64,000 nucleotides of DNA from Novosphingobium arvoryzae (GTDB lineage: Bacteria; Pseudomonadota; Alphaproteobacteria; Sphingomonadales; Sphingomonadaceae). The stretch covers positions 455,962 to 519,961 of the forward strand of contig NZ_BMZD01000001.1 of NCBI RefSeq assembly GCF_014652615.1. Direction: 5' to 3'. The translations under genes and the position numbers were made by a program. Positions within the stretch are counted from its first letter, which is position 1, and every line of letters starts with the position of its first letter. A model generated the notes under the pieces. It had not been told where the DNA came from. It saw only the letters and a list, made by a program, of their open reading frames with translations, and did no database searches. Of this stretch, positions 17,951-29,870 are shown piece after piece.

Positions 17951-18733
17951 TCACGCATTCCCGTAAGTGAAGCTGCATTCGCCGATCCCGGCGACCTTGG
18001 TGCGAACCACGTTGCCCGGCTGGAGCGAAACCATCGGTCCCAGCGCCCCGGCCAGCAGCACGTCGCCCGCCTTCAGCGGCTCGCCCCGCGCGGCCAGCGT
18101 GCGGGCCAGCCAGGCTGCGGCGTTGAGCGGGTTGCCGAGCGCGGCCGCGCCGATCCCGGTGGAGACGACTTCGCCGTCAAACGTCATTTCCATGGCCGCG
18201 CCTTCGAGGTCGAGGCCGGCCAGCGGCAGCCCCTGTTCGGCCAGCACGAAGAACGCGGAGGAGCCGTTGTCGGCCACGGTATCGGCGAAGGCGATCTTCC
18301 AGTCGGCAATGCGGCTGTCGACGATCTCGATCGCGGCGTGGACCGTCGCCACGGCGGCGGCGACGTCTTCCGGCGTGGTGTCGGGCGAGGGCAGGTCGGC
18401 GGACAGCACGAAGGCGATTTCCGCCTCGGCTTTGGGCTGGATGCACTTGGCCGCATCCAGCACGCCGCCATCGGCCACGCGCATGTCATCGAACAGCACG
18501 CCGAAGTCCGGCTGGTCCACGCCCAGCTGTTCCTGCACGGCCTTGGCGGTCAGGCCAGCCTTGCGGCCGACGATGCGGCGGCCCTGCGCTTCCCAGAAGC
18601 GGGTGTTGATCGTCTGCACGGCATAGGCGCCGACGATGTCGACCGGGTCCAGCCCGTCGCGCATCGGGGCAATCACACCGTCGGTATAGGCCGCGCGCAG
18701 CCGGCGGGCGAGATCGTCATGGGTGATGGTCAT
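17951..18733 (-). CDS. mhpD: 2-keto-4-pentenoate hydratase
   Basis: The 260-residue protein belongs to the hydratase/decarboxylase family of meta-cleavage pathways. Recognisable parts are [20 protein letters not shown], the metal-binding acidic stretch [10 protein letters not shown], and the C-terminal [10 protein letters not shown]. It hydrates 2-hydroxypenta-2,4-dienoate to 4-hydroxy-2-oxovalerate, the aldolase substrate. It is the first gene of the operon, with AGAGAGGACTCGC before the ATG, and diverges from an IclR regulator. Decarboxylase paralogues (DmpH type) are the only realistic alternative. Confidence 0.93.
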   Translation of the reverse strand: MTITHDDLARRLRAAYTDGVIAPMRDGLDPVDIVGAYAVQTINTRFWEAQGRRIVGRKAGLTAKAVQEQLGVDQPDFGVLFDDMRVADGGVLDAAKCIQPKAEAEIAFVLSADLPSPDTTPEDVAAAVATVHAAIEIVDSRIADWKIAFADTVADNGSSAFFVLAEQGLPLAGLDLEGAAMEMTFDGEVVSTGIGAAALGNPLNAAAWLARTLAARGEPLKAGDVLLAGALGPMVSLQPGNVVRTKVAGIGECSFTYGNA

Positions 18734-18809
18734 GCGAGTCCTCTCTCTCGATTTGATGGCTGGTCTAGGCCCGGTTTCCCGCTTGCGCCAGACGGGGGAC
18801 TGGCTATCA

Positions 18810-18824
18810 TCTCATATAATGAGA
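18810..18824. promoter_or_regulatory. Palindrome over the IclR start and -10 box
   Basis: TCTCAT-ATA-ATGAGA is a perfect 15-bp inverted repeat. It contains a consensus -10 hexamer TATAAT (18815-18820) and overlaps the annotated IclR start codon (18819-18821). It lies in the gap between the divergent hydratase operon and the regulator, where an IclR dimer would be expected to bind. Confidence 0.55.
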
Positions 18825-19577
18825 CGTGGCACCCCCACCCTGACTTCGCTCTCGCGTTCGCTGGCGATGCTGGAAGCCGTGATCGCCGACGGCGGTGCGC
18901 GCAGCGTGGCCGCGATCGCAAGGGACCTGGGCGTGCCTGCGGCGACTGCCCATCGACAGATCCATTCGCTGGTGGAGGAGGGCTATCTCGCCCGTCACGG
19001 CCGGGGCGGGCACGTGGCGGGGCCGCGCCTGCTGGGCCTGCTGGGGCGGCTGGATGAAAAGCAGGTAATCGCCAATGCAGCCGCGCCAGTCCTGCACAGT
19101 CTGGCCGCTGAACTGGGCTGTGTGATCCAGCTTGGCACCTTGGAGGGCGACATGGTGACCTACCGGATCAAGACCGGGCAAGGCGCGGGCAACCTGTTCA
19201 CGCGGGTGGGCATGCAACTGGAAGCCTATTGTTCGGGCATCGGCAAGATGCTGCTGGCCCACCTGCCGGAAGAACAGCAGCGCGCCTATCTGGCGGGCGG
19301 GCCGTTTCCGGCGCTGACGGCCAGGACCATTACCCAGCCCGAAGCCCTCGCGCAGGAGCTGGAGCGAATCCGCCAGCAGGGGTTCGCGCTGGATGACCAT
19401 GAAGTGGCAGACGACCTGTTCTGCGTGGCCGTGCCGATCCGGCAAGATGGCGGGCGGGTGCTTGCCGCGATTTCGATTACCCAGGCGGGCACGCCGGTTC
19501 ATTCGACCGAGATGCTGGTGCCACGCCTGTCAGCCGCAGCGGCAGAGATCGAGCACACGGCGTTCGGGCGAGCCTGA
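18819..19577 (+). CDS. IclR-family transcriptional regulator
   Basis: The 252-residue protein has an IclR winged helix (about residues 10-60, AIARDLGVPAATAHRQIHSL) and an effector domain with the family motif SGIGKMLLAHLPEEQ. It diverges from the mhpDFE operon and is its likely regulator. The start is uncertain: ATG 18819 gives a normal N-terminus but lies inside a palindrome and on a -10 box with no ribosome site. A start at 18723 would overlap the divergent hydratase. A leaderless mRNA or a start slightly downstream is possible. Confidence 0.85.
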   Translation: MRRGTPTLTSLSRSLAMLEAVIADGGARSVAAIARDLGVPAATAHRQIHSLVEEGYLARHGRGGHVAGPRLLGLLGRLDEKQVIANAAAPVLHSLAAELGCVIQLGTLEGDMVTYRIKTGQGAGNLFTRVGMQLEAYCSGIGKMLLAHLPEEQQRAYLAGGPFPALTARTITQPEALAQELERIRQQGFALDDHEVADDLFCVAVPIRQDGGRVLAAISITQAGTPVHSTEMLVPRLSAAAAEIEHTAFGRA

Positions 19578-19602
19578 CACTCAGGCCCGCCCGTCCGGCC
19601 GA

Positions 19603-22194
19603 TCAGTTCTTCTTGCCGACTGTCACGCCCGCATAGGTCGAATTGCGAGCGGCCTGACCGGTCGGCGAATTGAGCATCAGCGTGAACGCCCCCGCCCATT
19701 CTGCCGCGTTGGCGCCAAAGAACATGCCGTTCAGGAAGCTGTTGCTGCTGACATTGGTGCCCGTTCCGCGCAGCGAAAACGTATTGCCCACCCCGCAGCC
19801 AGGGCAGACCCCGGCCAGCGACCCGCTGTAGATGAAGTCACCCAGGCTGGTCGCGGCATTGGTGGTCACATCGGTTGCGGTCAGGCTGAGCGTGGCGCTG
19901 CCCGTGCCGCTGCCGAAGTCGGCGGTGAACTGGCTGGTGCCCGAAAGCGAGGCTTCGTTCTGGGTGTCGCCATTGCGGCCGTAACCATAGACGACGCCGG
20001 AGTAGCTGGCCGTGCCCGACTTCGGGATCTGGAAGCTGGGAGTCAGCCCGCCGAACGGCACGTAATAGCGCGTCTTCACCTGTCGCCCATCGATCGTGTC
20101 GGTTCGTACGACCTCTGCGAAGCTGGTGTAAGTCAGCGCGATGGCGGTGTTGCCGCTGCCGGGACGGAACACGCGCGCGGTATAATCGGAGCCACGATAG
20201 ACATCGAATACGGCCGTGCTTTCCGACGCCTTGTAATCCGCCGCGGCCAGCGTCTGGGACAGCTGCTTGGCGCTGCCGAAATTGGTGCCGGTCGTCTTGG
20301 ACGTCAGCACATAGGACTTGTTGGTGGGGTCATACGTGACTTCGATATTACGGTCGGCCAGCACCTGTTCCGCCGGGCTGAGGCCATCGACGACGTAATA
20401 CTGCGCCGACCCGCCCGCCAGCGTGGTCGTGCTGGTCAGACCGGGCAGGCCAACCTGCGAGGCGCCGGTGTCGCTGCCGCGTCCGCCGGCCAGCGTGGCC
20501 GCCATGATTGCGCCGCTTGCGCTGCTGGCCTGGATCACCGCGCCGATCTGTTCGGCGGCAGGGCCAAAGAACTTGCCCTTCCAGCTGCCGGAATAGTCGG
20601 TCGTTCCGTCGAACGCGATCGACCCGTTGAAGTCATTTGCACTGGACGACAGCGTGGCGCTGCCCGACCAGCTGCCGGTGTCGGTCTGGGTTCCGGGCAT
20701 CCCGGCCCCGGTTCCGGGCACGGCATTGCCGACGATATAGCTGCCCAGCGTGGAGAGCGCTCCGGTCTGGAAGTTGACGTTCACGCTGCCGTTGCCGTTC
20801 ACGCCCTGAAATTTCGAACCGTTGGCGGCGATCCCGCCGTTCAGGAACACGCTGAATGCTGCCGTTCCGGTGCGCGGTACCGCCGCAGTGCCCGTCGGGA
20901 AGCCGTAGACATAGGCGTCGAGCTGCCCGGTGCTGGTGCGCCGGTCGATCAGGATGCCGGCGCGCAGGTAATCGCCGCTGGTGTAGATTTCATACGACAG
21001 CGGCACATTGCTGCTGCGGGTCGGCTGCATGAACCGGCCGTCGGCTCCATAGAGCCAGTAGGGCGCGCCGTTCTCGCCCTGATAGACCACGTTCAGTCCA
21101 CTGCCCTGGGCCACGCCCGACAGGTTGCCGGCTCCGTCCAGCGTGCCCTTGGCCGAGGCCGACAACGGCGCAAAGAACTGGTCGGTCGCTTGAGCGCCAA
21201 AGCTGGTCGAGGTGTTGACCCCCGTCGTCCCGCGCGTGCCATAGAGCACGCCCGATGCGGCAACGTCCGAGCTGGGGTTCTGCGAAAAGGCCGCGCCGAC
21301 TTCTTCCGCACCGGGGCCGAAGAACGCGCCGTGCAGTTCCCCCGTGCCCGAGCTGCTCAGCGCCATCTGGCCGATGAAGCTGTTGGCCGACTTCGACAGG
21401 AAGGCATAGGCATTCCAGTTGTAGCCGCTGGCGCGCTGGCCGGTTTCGACGTTGGTTTCGTCGTAGAACCCCTTGCCCGCGATCCCGCCCGAGGCGAAAT
21501 CGACCGAGAGCGTGCCGCTGCCGCCCAGCGCATAGATGTTGGTGCTGAACGTGCGCGCGCCCAGCAGTTTCACGTCAAAGCTGGCAGCACCGGTGCGCGG
21601 CAGGCTGCCATCGGAGGTCTGCACACCATAGGCAAACGCGGTGAAGCGTCCGTCGATGGCGGTCGTGCCGTTGACCTGGCGTTGCCACACGCCGGCGCCG
21701 ACATAGCGGGTCTGTCCGGCAGCGGTGCCGGTCGTGGTCAGCGAGAGGAAGTCGGTGGTGGTGCCGGACGTGACCTTGAACGTGGTGATCTGGCTGTTCG
21801 ACTGGGTCGCATCGATGTTCGATTGCAGGAACGTGCGCGAGCGGGTGCCATCTGACACCGTCCACGACTGGTTGGTCGAATCGTAGGAGACGGTCAGTGG
21901 CAGGGTCGAGGCGGAAGTCGAAACTGCCGCGCCATTGGTGGGCGCCGTGATCGTGCCCACCGAGGCAACGTTCTTGAACGATTCGCTTTCCAGCGGCGCG
22001 ATCAGATCGGTGTTGGGCGTCGGGGTGGGGGTCGGCGTCGGAGTCGGCGTGGGAGTTGGTGTCGGGGTGGGCGTGGGTGAAGGGCTGGGGGCAGGTGCGG
22101 GCGTGCTGCTGACCCCGCCGCCGCCGCAGGCGGACAGCGCCAGCGCCAGGCTGAGAGCCACGACGGTGCCGAGTTCGATTTTGCGGTTCTTCAT
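19603..22194 (-). CDS. Surface lipoprotein with three TbpB-like barrel repeats
   Basis: The protein has about 863 residues. It begins with a lipoprotein signal (LSAC, Cys23), then a Gly/Ser/Pro linker and ten Thr-Pro repeats (about residues 41-60). Three related segments follow (about 181-302, 423-553, 705-840). Each opens with a P(R/K)(T/S)G(T/A)A motif ([27 protein letters not shown]) and closes with an FFG motif ([35 protein letters not shown]). This is the hallmark of the C-terminal barrel of transferrin-binding-protein-B-like surface lipoproteins. Handle-like stretches VSYDSTNQS and VTYDPTNKS precede the first and third. The next gene upstream is a Slam-type exporter of such lipoproteins. 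The start follows AAGGA. The ligand is unknown; an iron, haem or other metal source is a family-based guess. Confidence 0.85.
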   Translation of the reverse strand: MKNRKIELGTVVALSLALALSACGGGGVSSTPAPAPSPSPTPTPTPTPTPTPTPTPTPTPNTDLIAPLESESFKNVASVGTITAPTNGAAVSTSASTLPLTVSYDSTNQSWTVSDGTRSRTFLQSNIDATQSNSQITTFKVTSGTTTDFLSLTTTGTAAGQTRYVGAGVWQRQVNGTTAIDGRFTAFAYGVQTSDGSLPRTGAASFDVKLLGARTFSTNIYALGGSGTLSVDFASGGIAGKGFYDETNVETGQRASGYNWNAYAFLSKSANSFIGQMALSSSGTGELHGAFFGPGAEEVGAAFSQNPSSDVAASGVLYGTRGTTGVNTSTSFGAQATDQFFAPLSASAKGTLDGAGNLSGVAQGSGLNVVYQGENGAPYWLYGADGRFMQPTRSSNVPLSYEIYTSGDYLRAGILIDRRTSTGQLDAYVYGFPTGTAAVPRTGTAAFSVFLNGGIAANGSKFQGVNGNGSVNVNFQTGALSTLGSYIVGNAVPGTGAGMPGTQTDTGSWSGSATLSSSANDFNGSIAFDGTTDYSGSWKGKFFGPAAEQIGAVIQASSASGAIMAATLAGGRGSDTGASQVGLPGLTSTTTLAGGSAQYYVVDGLSPAEQVLADRNIEVTYDPTNKSYVLTSKTTGTNFGSAKQLSQTLAAADYKASESTAVFDVYRGSDYTARVFRPGSGNTAIALTYTSFAEVVRTDTIDGRQVKTRYYVPFGGLTPSFQIPKSGTASYSGVVYGYGRNGDTQNEASLSGTSQFTADFGSGTGSATLSLTATDVTTNAATSLGDFIYSGSLAGVCPGCGVGNTFSLRGTGTNVSSNSFLNGMFFGANAAEWAGAFTLMLNSPTGQAARNSTYAGVTVGKKN
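22015..22077 (-). repeat. Thr-Pro codon repeat (degenerate 6-bp tandem repeat)
   Basis: Twenty-one alternating Pro and Thr codons encode a stiff linker just after the lipid anchor of the surface lipoprotein. Codons vary (ACC, ACG, ACT, ACA; CCC, CCG, CCA), so the repeat is selected at the protein level. It is still short-unit enough to vary in copy number between strains. Confidence 0.85.
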
Positions 22195-22208
22195 ACTGTC
22201 CTTCCCCC

Positions 22209-23549
22209 TTAGAATGCCGACGTCACGCCCAGTTCGGCAGCGCGGCGGCTGTATTCGTGGATGCCCACGGTTGAACGATTGCGCTCCACGCGCAGGCGCA
22301 CGAACGGGGCAAACCCCTGCCATTGCACCGCGCGAAACGTGCCGGACAGGCCTGCGCTGAGGCGCCGGTCGACCCGCTTTTCCGGATAGAGAAACAACCG
22401 CGCATCGGCGGTCAGGCGCGCATAGCTGCCATCCAGCACCAGCGTGGTGCGGCCGATTTCGCGGAACAGATAGGCCGATGCGGCCCCGGTCCAGTCCGAC
22501 CAGCCCGCATCGCGCGCGGCGGTGCGGCTGGCGCGCAGCTGAACCCCGCCGCCGAAGCTGGCGGAAAAGGCCCGGTCCAGCCCCAGCGCGGCGGCATAGA
22601 CGGTTGCATCCTGCAAATCGTTGCGCTGGTTATCCAGCCGCGAGATCGCGGTTTCGGCGCGCAACTGGGTGCGCTTGCCCAGCGGGTGCACCAGCACTGC
22701 CGATCCGCCCCACCCGCGCGAGAATGCCTGCTGGCCATACCAGCGCCAGGTCGGACCGGCGGAGAGGGTAATCCGGTCTGCGCCGGACACGAATTCCGGC
22801 CCCACTTGCAGTCCCAGCGCGTAATCGTCGAACGCGCTTTCGCGATAGAAATCACCGCTGCCCGACAGGCGCGCCAGCAGCCGCACCCTGGGCCCCAGTG
22901 GCAGGCGGGCATAGGCCTGTGCCCGCGCCGCCAGCCCCAGACCGGAACGGGCCTTGGCATCCTCGCTCAGCGTGAAATCGCCGATGATCGTGCCCAGCGT
23001 GTCGGCGCGGGTGGCGCGGTTGATGTTGCTGTCGGGCGCGAGCGCCAGCTCCAACGAGCCGCCCAGCGGCTTGGCGGCGGCCAGCGCTGCGGCATAGAAG
23101 CGCACCGCGCGTTCGACATCAGGCGGCAGTTGCCCGGTTGCCTGCGCGGCGCGGATTTCCCGCTCTGCCGCGCCCAGCCGCCCCAGCATCGCGTCCATCC
23201 GCGCCAGTTCCAGTCGGACCCGCGCGGCATCGGGGCGCCCGTCCAGAATGCGGCGCAGTTCGACCGCTGCGTCGCGCACCCGGCCCATCCGGTCGGCCAG
23301 CATCAGTGCCAGGCGGAACCGTGCCTCGCTGCGCAATTCGATGTCGGGATCGCCCGCCAGCGCGCGATAGGCGGTTTCGGCGGCGGTGAAATCGCCGGCA
23401 TCGCGCGCGGCATCGGCAAAGGCGAACAACTGGGCCGGGGTCAGCTGAACCGGCGTGGATGCCGGCACGGGGCTATCAGCTGGCGACGCATCCTGCGTGC
23501 TCGCCACGGCCAGCGCCAGCGCCACCCCCAGAACTGCCGCTGCCTCCAC
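22209..23549 (-). CDS. Slam-type surface lipoprotein assembly modifier (TPR + DUF560 barrel)
   Basis: The 446-residue protein has a signal-like N-terminus ([14 protein letters not shown]), a TPR-rich periplasmic domain (about residues 35-165, with [24 protein letters not shown] helices), then the DUF560 outer-membrane barrel. The barrel begins at [18 protein letters not shown], a recognisable Slam signature, and ends in a terminal aromatic residue (TSAF). Slam proteins move TbpB-like lipoproteins to the cell surface. The cognate lipoprotein starts 14 bases downstream, as in Neisseria loci. The start is GTG 23549, with an in-frame TGA 3 codons upstream; the ribosome site is weak. A perfect 18-bp palindrome lies 25 bases upstream. 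Confidence 0.87.
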   Translation of the reverse strand: MEAAAVLGVALALAVASTQDASPADSPVPASTPVQLTPAQLFAFADAARDAGDFTAAETAYRALAGDPDIELRSEARFRLALMLADRMGRVRDAAVELRRILDGRPDAARVRLELARMDAMLGRLGAAEREIRAAQATGQLPPDVERAVRFYAAALAAAKPLGGSLELALAPDSNINRATRADTLGTIIGDFTLSEDAKARSGLGLAARAQAYARLPLGPRVRLLARLSGSGDFYRESAFDDYALGLQVGPEFVSGADRITLSAGPTWRWYGQQAFSRGWGGSAVLVHPLGKRTQLRAETAISRLDNQRNDLQDATVYAAALGLDRAFSASFGGGVQLRASRTAARDAGWSDWTGAASAYLFREIGRTTLVLDGSYARLTADARLFLYPEKRVDRRLSAGLSGTFRAVQWQGFAPFVRLRVERNRSTVGIHEYSRRAAELGVTSAF

Positions 23550-23573
23550 GACCGATCAATCTGCCCCAAGTAT

Positions 23574-23591
23574 ATACGCACATTTGCGTAT
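23574..23591. promoter_or_regulatory. 18-bp palindrome upstream of the Slam/lipoprotein operon
   Basis: ATACGCA-CATT-TGCGTAT is a perfect inverted repeat 25 bases before the Slam start. On the minus strand it is followed by TATACT, a plausible -10 box, so the palindrome would lie between -35 and -10. It does not look like a Fur box. The regulator is unknown and no regulator gene is adjacent. Confidence 0.6.
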
Positions 23592-23676
23592 TTTGACCGA
23601 TTGCACCGAAATTGGGTGCGGCGCAATCGGTCAGGATGAACAAGGGCACAAATAAATCAGGGCGATATCAGCAGTA

Positions 23677-25521
<1,845 letters not shown>

Positions 25522-25697
25522 GGCGGTTCCCGAATGTTGTCGGCCCGGCATAGGCGAGGCGGTGCGTGCGGGGAACCCCGGCCGTTGGGGCAACTCTTCC
25601 GCCACGAACCGGTCACATAACCATCATCAAAGCTGCATCCAGCTGTAACAGGCGGCAGCTAGTCGGCGCCCCGGAGTGTTTCCAACCAGGGGTTCCC

Positions 25698-27959
25698 ATG
25701 CACAAGTTTTCCGCGTTCCTGCTTTCCACCACCGCGTTCCTGTCCGCGCCCGCGCTGGCCCAGGATGCCGCCATTCCGGCTGACGAAGCGGCAGCCGAAG
25801 GCGATGCCATCGTCGTGTTCGGCAAGGGCGAAACCCGCCAGGTCCAGGAAGTGAAGGCGGCTGACATCGCCGTCCTGCTGCCCGGCACCAGCGCGATTCG
25901 CGCCATCGAAAAGCTGCCCAGCGTCAACATCCAGGCCGCCGACGCGTTCGGCAACTATGAGTGGTCGACCCGCGTCACCATCCGCAGCTTCAACCAGAAC
26001 CAGCTGGGCTTCAATTTCGACGGCATCCCGCTGGGCGACATGAGCTATGGCAACCACAATGGCCTGCACATCAGCCGCATCGTCAGCCCGGAAAACATCG
26101 GCGTCGTGCGCGTGTCGCAGGGCGCGGGCGCGATCGGCACGCAATCGACCAACAACCTTGGCGGCACGGTCGAATCGTTCTCGATCGATCCGCTGGACCG
26201 CGCCGCCGCACAGGTGAACGCGACCTATGGCAGCAAGAACACCGTGCGCGGCTTTGCCCGCCTGAACCTGGGTACGGCCAATGGCCTGCGCGGCTTCGTG
26301 TCCTATGGCTTCGGTTCGACTGACAAGTACAAGGGCAACGGCGTGCAGGACCAGCACATGGTCAACGCCAAGCTGGTTGCCCCGCTGGGCGCGGCAACGC
26401 TGGATGCGTGGTTCAGCTATTCCGACCGGCGCGAGCAGGACTATCAGGACATGTCGCTCGATATGCTCAGCCGGCTGGGTTACGGCTGGGACAACACCTA
26501 TCCGGACTATGCCCGCGCGATCCTGTACGCCGATATCGGCAACAATCGCGGTGACACCGGCGCGCCGATTTCCAACGCGGCGGCGGGCAAGGTCTATCCG
26601 GGCGCGGTCACTTCGGCCGACGATGCCTATTATGATGCGGCTGGCCTGCGCAAGGACACCGTCGCCGCCATCGGCATCAAGAGCCCGCTGGGCGAAAACC
26701 TCGATGTCGCGCTGCGCGGGTATTACCACCACAACCGCGGCATGGGCCTGTGGGCGACCCCCTATGTCCCCAGCCCGAACGGCGTGCCGATGTCGATGCG
26801 CACGACCGAATACGAAATCGACCGCACCGGTGTGTTCGGCTCGGTCAAGCACGTGATGGGCGACAACACCCTGACCGTCGGTGGCTGGTGGGAAACCAAC
26901 AAGTTCAACCAGGCGCGCCGGTTCTATGACTTCAAGAGCCGGACCGAGGCCGGGCGCGATTTCCGCGAGTTTCCGACCAACCCGTTCTTCACCCAGTGGG
27001 AATTCGATTTCGATACCACCACGCTGCAGTATTTCGTCGAAGACCAGATCAAGCTGGGTCAGCTGAAGCTGAACTTCGGCTGGAAGGGCTTCAAGGTGAC
27101 CAACGAGGCGACCGCCGTGGTCAAGGCCAGCTTCCCGCAGGGCAAGATCGACGCGACCGACTGGTTTCAGCCGCATGTCGGCCTGGCCTGGGCGGTGACG
27201 GACAAGGCAGAGGTGTTCGCCGGGTTCACCCAGGCGACCCGCGCGTTCGCATCGGCCACCACGACGGGTCCGTTCTCCACCAACCAAACCGGGTTCGATG
27301 CCATCAGGAACACGCTGAAGCCGGAAAGCTCGGACACCTATGAACTGGGTGCGCGTTACAACGATCCGGTGTTCAACGGGGTGCTGGGGGTTTACCTGGT
27401 GAACTTCCACAACCGTCTGCTGGGTGCGGCCAGCGGCCCCAGCATCGTCGGCAGCCCCTCGGTCCTCCAGAACGTCGGCTCGGTCCGCTCGGTCGGGTTC
27501 GAAGCGGCCGGCGACGTCAAGCTGGGCGGCGGGCTGAGCCTGTTCGCGTCCTACAGCTATACCGATGCGAAGTATCGTAACGACGTGTTCAACCTGTCGG
27601 GTGTGCTGTTGGCGGCGATCAAGGACAAGACCGTGGTCGACAGCCCCAAGCACATGATCCGGGGCGAGCTGAGCTATGACCAGGGTCCGCTGTTTGGCCG
27701 GATCGGCGTGAACTACATGTCGAAGCGGTTCTTCACCTACACCAACGACCGTTCGGTGCCGGGCCGCGCGATTGTCGATGCTTCGCTGGGCTATCGCCTG
27801 ACCGACGGGATCGAAGTGCAGCTGAACGCGACCAACCTGCTGGATAAGCAGTATATCGCCACGATCGGTTCGGGCGGGTTCGGCAACAGCGGGGATCGCC
27901 AGACCCTGCTGGTGGCCGCGCCGCAGCAGTTCTTCGTGACGCTGAAGGCGGGTTTCTGA
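25698..27959 (+). CDS. TonB-dependent outer-membrane receptor
   Basis: The 753-residue protein has a signal peptide (FSAFLLSTTAFLSAPALAQ), a plug domain (about residues 45-160, with RAIEKLPSVNIQAADAFG and QGAGAIGTQSTNNLGGTVE) and a 22-stranded barrel ending in a C-terminal Phe (VTLKAGF). It would import a siderophore, metal complex or other large nutrient with TonB energy; the substrate cannot be read off. A Rho-independent terminator follows at 27982. Its neighbours, a DUF885 protein and a Slam/TbpB-like pair on the other strand, suggest a shared uptake system, since TbpB lipoproteins work with TonB-dependent TbpA receptors. Confidence 0.93.
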   Translation: MHKFSAFLLSTTAFLSAPALAQDAAIPADEAAAEGDAIVVFGKGETRQVQEVKAADIAVLLPGTSAIRAIEKLPSVNIQAADAFGNYEWSTRVTIRSFNQNQLGFNFDGIPLGDMSYGNHNGLHISRIVSPENIGVVRVSQGAGAIGTQSTNNLGGTVESFSIDPLDRAAAQVNATYGSKNTVRGFARLNLGTANGLRGFVSYGFGSTDKYKGNGVQDQHMVNAKLVAPLGAATLDAWFSYSDRREQDYQDMSLDMLSRLGYGWDNTYPDYARAILYADIGNNRGDTGAPISNAAAGKVYPGAVTSADDAYYDAAGLRKDTVAAIGIKSPLGENLDVALRGYYHHNRGMGLWATPYVPSPNGVPMSMRTTEYEIDRTGVFGSVKHVMGDNTLTVGGWWETNKFNQARRFYDFKSRTEAGRDFREFPTNPFFTQWEFDFDTTTLQYFVEDQIKLGQLKLNFGWKGFKVTNEATAVVKASFPQGKIDATDWFQPHVGLAWAVTDKAEVFAGFTQATRAFASATTTGPFSTNQTGFDAIRNTLKPESSDTYELGARYNDPVFNGVLGVYLVNFHNRLLGAASGPSIVGSPSVLQNVGSVRSVGFEAAGDVKLGGGLSLFASYSYTDAKYRNDVFNLSGVLLAAIKDKTVVDSPKHMIRGELSYDQGPLFGRIGVNYMSKRFFTYTNDRSVPGRAIVDASLGYRLTDGIEVQLNATNLLDKQYIATIGSGGFGNSGDRQTLLVAAPQQFFVTLKAGF

Positions 27960-27981
27960 TCCAGCCGCTGACGTAAAATAC

Positions 27982-28019
27982 CGGGCGGCAGGCATTCCCT
28001 CGTGCCTGCCGCCCGTTTT
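27982..28019 (+). terminator. Rho-independent terminator of the TonB receptor gene
   Basis: A perfect 13-bp stem, CGGGCGGCAGGCA with TGCCTGCCGCCCG, encloses the loop TTCCCTCG and is followed by TTTT. It starts 23 bases after the receptor stop. Confidence 0.92.
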
Positions 28020-28063
28020 GCTGACAAGTTCTTGCCCAGTTCGATCTATCCCCGGAGCCGACC

Positions 28064-29761
28064 ATGACCGACCGATCCGCCGCCCTTGCCCTGACGCGCC
28101 GCACCACGCTGGCGGGCCTTGCCGCCGGAACCGCCTTGACGCTGACCGCAGGGCGGGCGCAGGCGGCCGCGCCAGACGGCAACGCGCTGTTCCGGCACGG
28201 TGTGGCGAGCGGCGATCCCGATGCGACCAGTGTCGTCCTGTGGACGCGGGTAACCACCAGCGCGGACATGCCGGTGGAATGGGACGTGGCCCACGATGCG
28301 GGCTTTACCCAGCTGGTCGCGACGGGCCGGGCCGAGGCCACTGCCGAGCGCGACCATACCGTGAAAGTGCTGGCCACCGGCCTGCGTGCGGGCGGACGCT
28401 ATTTCTATCGGTTTCGCGCGGGCGGCATGACTTCGCCCACCGGGCGCACGCGGACCTTGCCGACTGGGCGGCTCGACCGGCTGGGGATCGCGCTGGTCAG
28501 TTGCTCCAACTATGCCTTCGGGTTCTTCAATGCCTATGCGGCGATTGCCGGGGATGCGGGGGTCGATTTCGTGCTCCACACCGGCGATTACATCTATGAA
28601 TATGGTGCGGACGAATGGGGCGCGGATACGGCCCGCACTTTGGGCCGGGTGCATCAGCCCGCGCATGAAATCGTCAGCCTCAGCGATTACCGCACCCGCC
28701 ACGCGCAGTACAAGTCCGACGCCGGATCGCAGGCGATGCACGCCGCGCATCCGCTGCTGGCCTGCTGGGACGATCACGAAAGCGCCAACAATCCGTGGAC
28801 CGGCGGGGCGCAGAACCATCAGCCGGACAAGGAAGGCGATTGGGCCGCGCGGCGCGAAGCCTCGATCCGCGCCTATTACGAATGGATGCCGGTGCGCGAG
28901 CCCGGCGCGGGGCGCACTCGCGCGCAGTTCTGGCGGGGCTACAGCTTTGGCGATCTGGCCACGCTGTTCACGCTGGAAACCCGCCACACTGCCCGCGCCG
29001 AACAGGTCGATTACCGCCCCTGGGCCACCAGGATCGCCAGCCGCGCCGATGCCGAGCGGCTGGAACGCGAAACCATCGATGCGCCGGGCCGCGCGATGCT
29101 CGCCCCGGAACTGGAGGCGGACCTTGATATCGCGCTGCGCCGTTCGGTCCGCGCGGGTCAGCCGTGGCGGCTGATCGGCAATCCCATGCCGATTGCCCGC
29201 ACCCGCGTGCCCGATGTGGTCGCGGCAGGGTTGATCCCGGATCCCTTCACCTCGTCCGGCGCGTCCGACGAAGCCAAGGCGCTGGCTTGGAAAGGCAAGT
29301 GGAACCTGCCGTTCTATCCTGACACCTGGGACGGCTACGAATGGGCGCGCGAGCGGCTCTATGCGCTCAGCCGCAAGGCCGGCGCGGGCGATCTGGTGTT
29401 CCTGACCGGGGACAGCCACAGCTTCTGGGCCAACCGGCTGGCCGATGCCAAGGGCCGCCCCGCCGGGGTGGAACTCGGCACGGCGGGCGTGACCTCGCCC
29501 GGCGATTTCATCGGCAGCGGCTTTGCCCCCGACGTCTCCGAAAAGCTGGACCGCGCGTTCGAGGCGCACAACCCGGAAGTGGTGTGGACTGACAACCTGC
29601 ATCAGGGCTACGTCCGGCTCGCCCTGCGTCGCACGGCGGCGCTGGCGGAATTCATTGCCGTGGACACCATCACCACGCCATCGGACGGAACCAGCGCGAT
29701 CAAGCGCTTTGGCCTGACCCGGCGTGGCCGCACCCTGCAATTGCAGGAACGGCCTGCCTGA
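28064..29761 (+). CDS. phoD: Alkaline phosphatase D (PhoD family), Tat-exported
   Basis: The 565-residue protein starts with a twin-arginine leader (TRRTTLAGLAAGTALTLTAG), then the PhoD N-terminal domain (LFRHGVASGDPDATSVVLWT). The metallophosphatase domain shows LVSCSNYAFGFF, HTGDYIYEY, WDDHESANNPW and LTGDSHSFWAN, which carry the Fe/Ca ligands. It should hydrolyse phosphate mono- or diesters in the periplasm. No Pho box is recognisable upstream, where the terminator of the preceding gene lies. It stands alone on the plus strand. Confidence 0.93.
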   Translation: MTDRSAALALTRRTTLAGLAAGTALTLTAGRAQAAAPDGNALFRHGVASGDPDATSVVLWTRVTTSADMPVEWDVAHDAGFTQLVATGRAEATAERDHTVKVLATGLRAGGRYFYRFRAGGMTSPTGRTRTLPTGRLDRLGIALVSCSNYAFGFFNAYAAIAGDAGVDFVLHTGDYIYEYGADEWGADTARTLGRVHQPAHEIVSLSDYRTRHAQYKSDAGSQAMHAAHPLLACWDDHESANNPWTGGAQNHQPDKEGDWAARREASIRAYYEWMPVREPGAGRTRAQFWRGYSFGDLATLFTLETRHTARAEQVDYRPWATRIASRADAERLERETIDAPGRAMLAPELEADLDIALRRSVRAGQPWRLIGNPMPIARTRVPDVVAAGLIPDPFTSSGASDEAKALAWKGKWNLPFYPDTWDGYEWARERLYALSRKAGAGDLVFLTGDSHSFWANRLADAKGRPAGVELGTAGVTSPGDFIGSGFAPDVSEKLDRAFEAHNPEVVWTDNLHQGYVRLALRRTAALAEFIAVDTITTPSDGTSAIKRFGLTRRGRTLQLQERPA

Positions 29762-29870
29762 TCCCGTCGGCCGGCGGCGCTGCGAAAGAAGTTTCCGCAT
29801 GCTTTTAACGCACCGCCCCGCGCGACTGGACACTTGACGGCAGCGCCAACTGGCCGCTTACAGGGCCACG

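Noticed and set aside
22015..22077. Tandem short repeat considered as CRISPR or satellite
   Set aside because: It is in frame and encodes alternating Thr and Pro in a lipoprotein stalk; no spacers.
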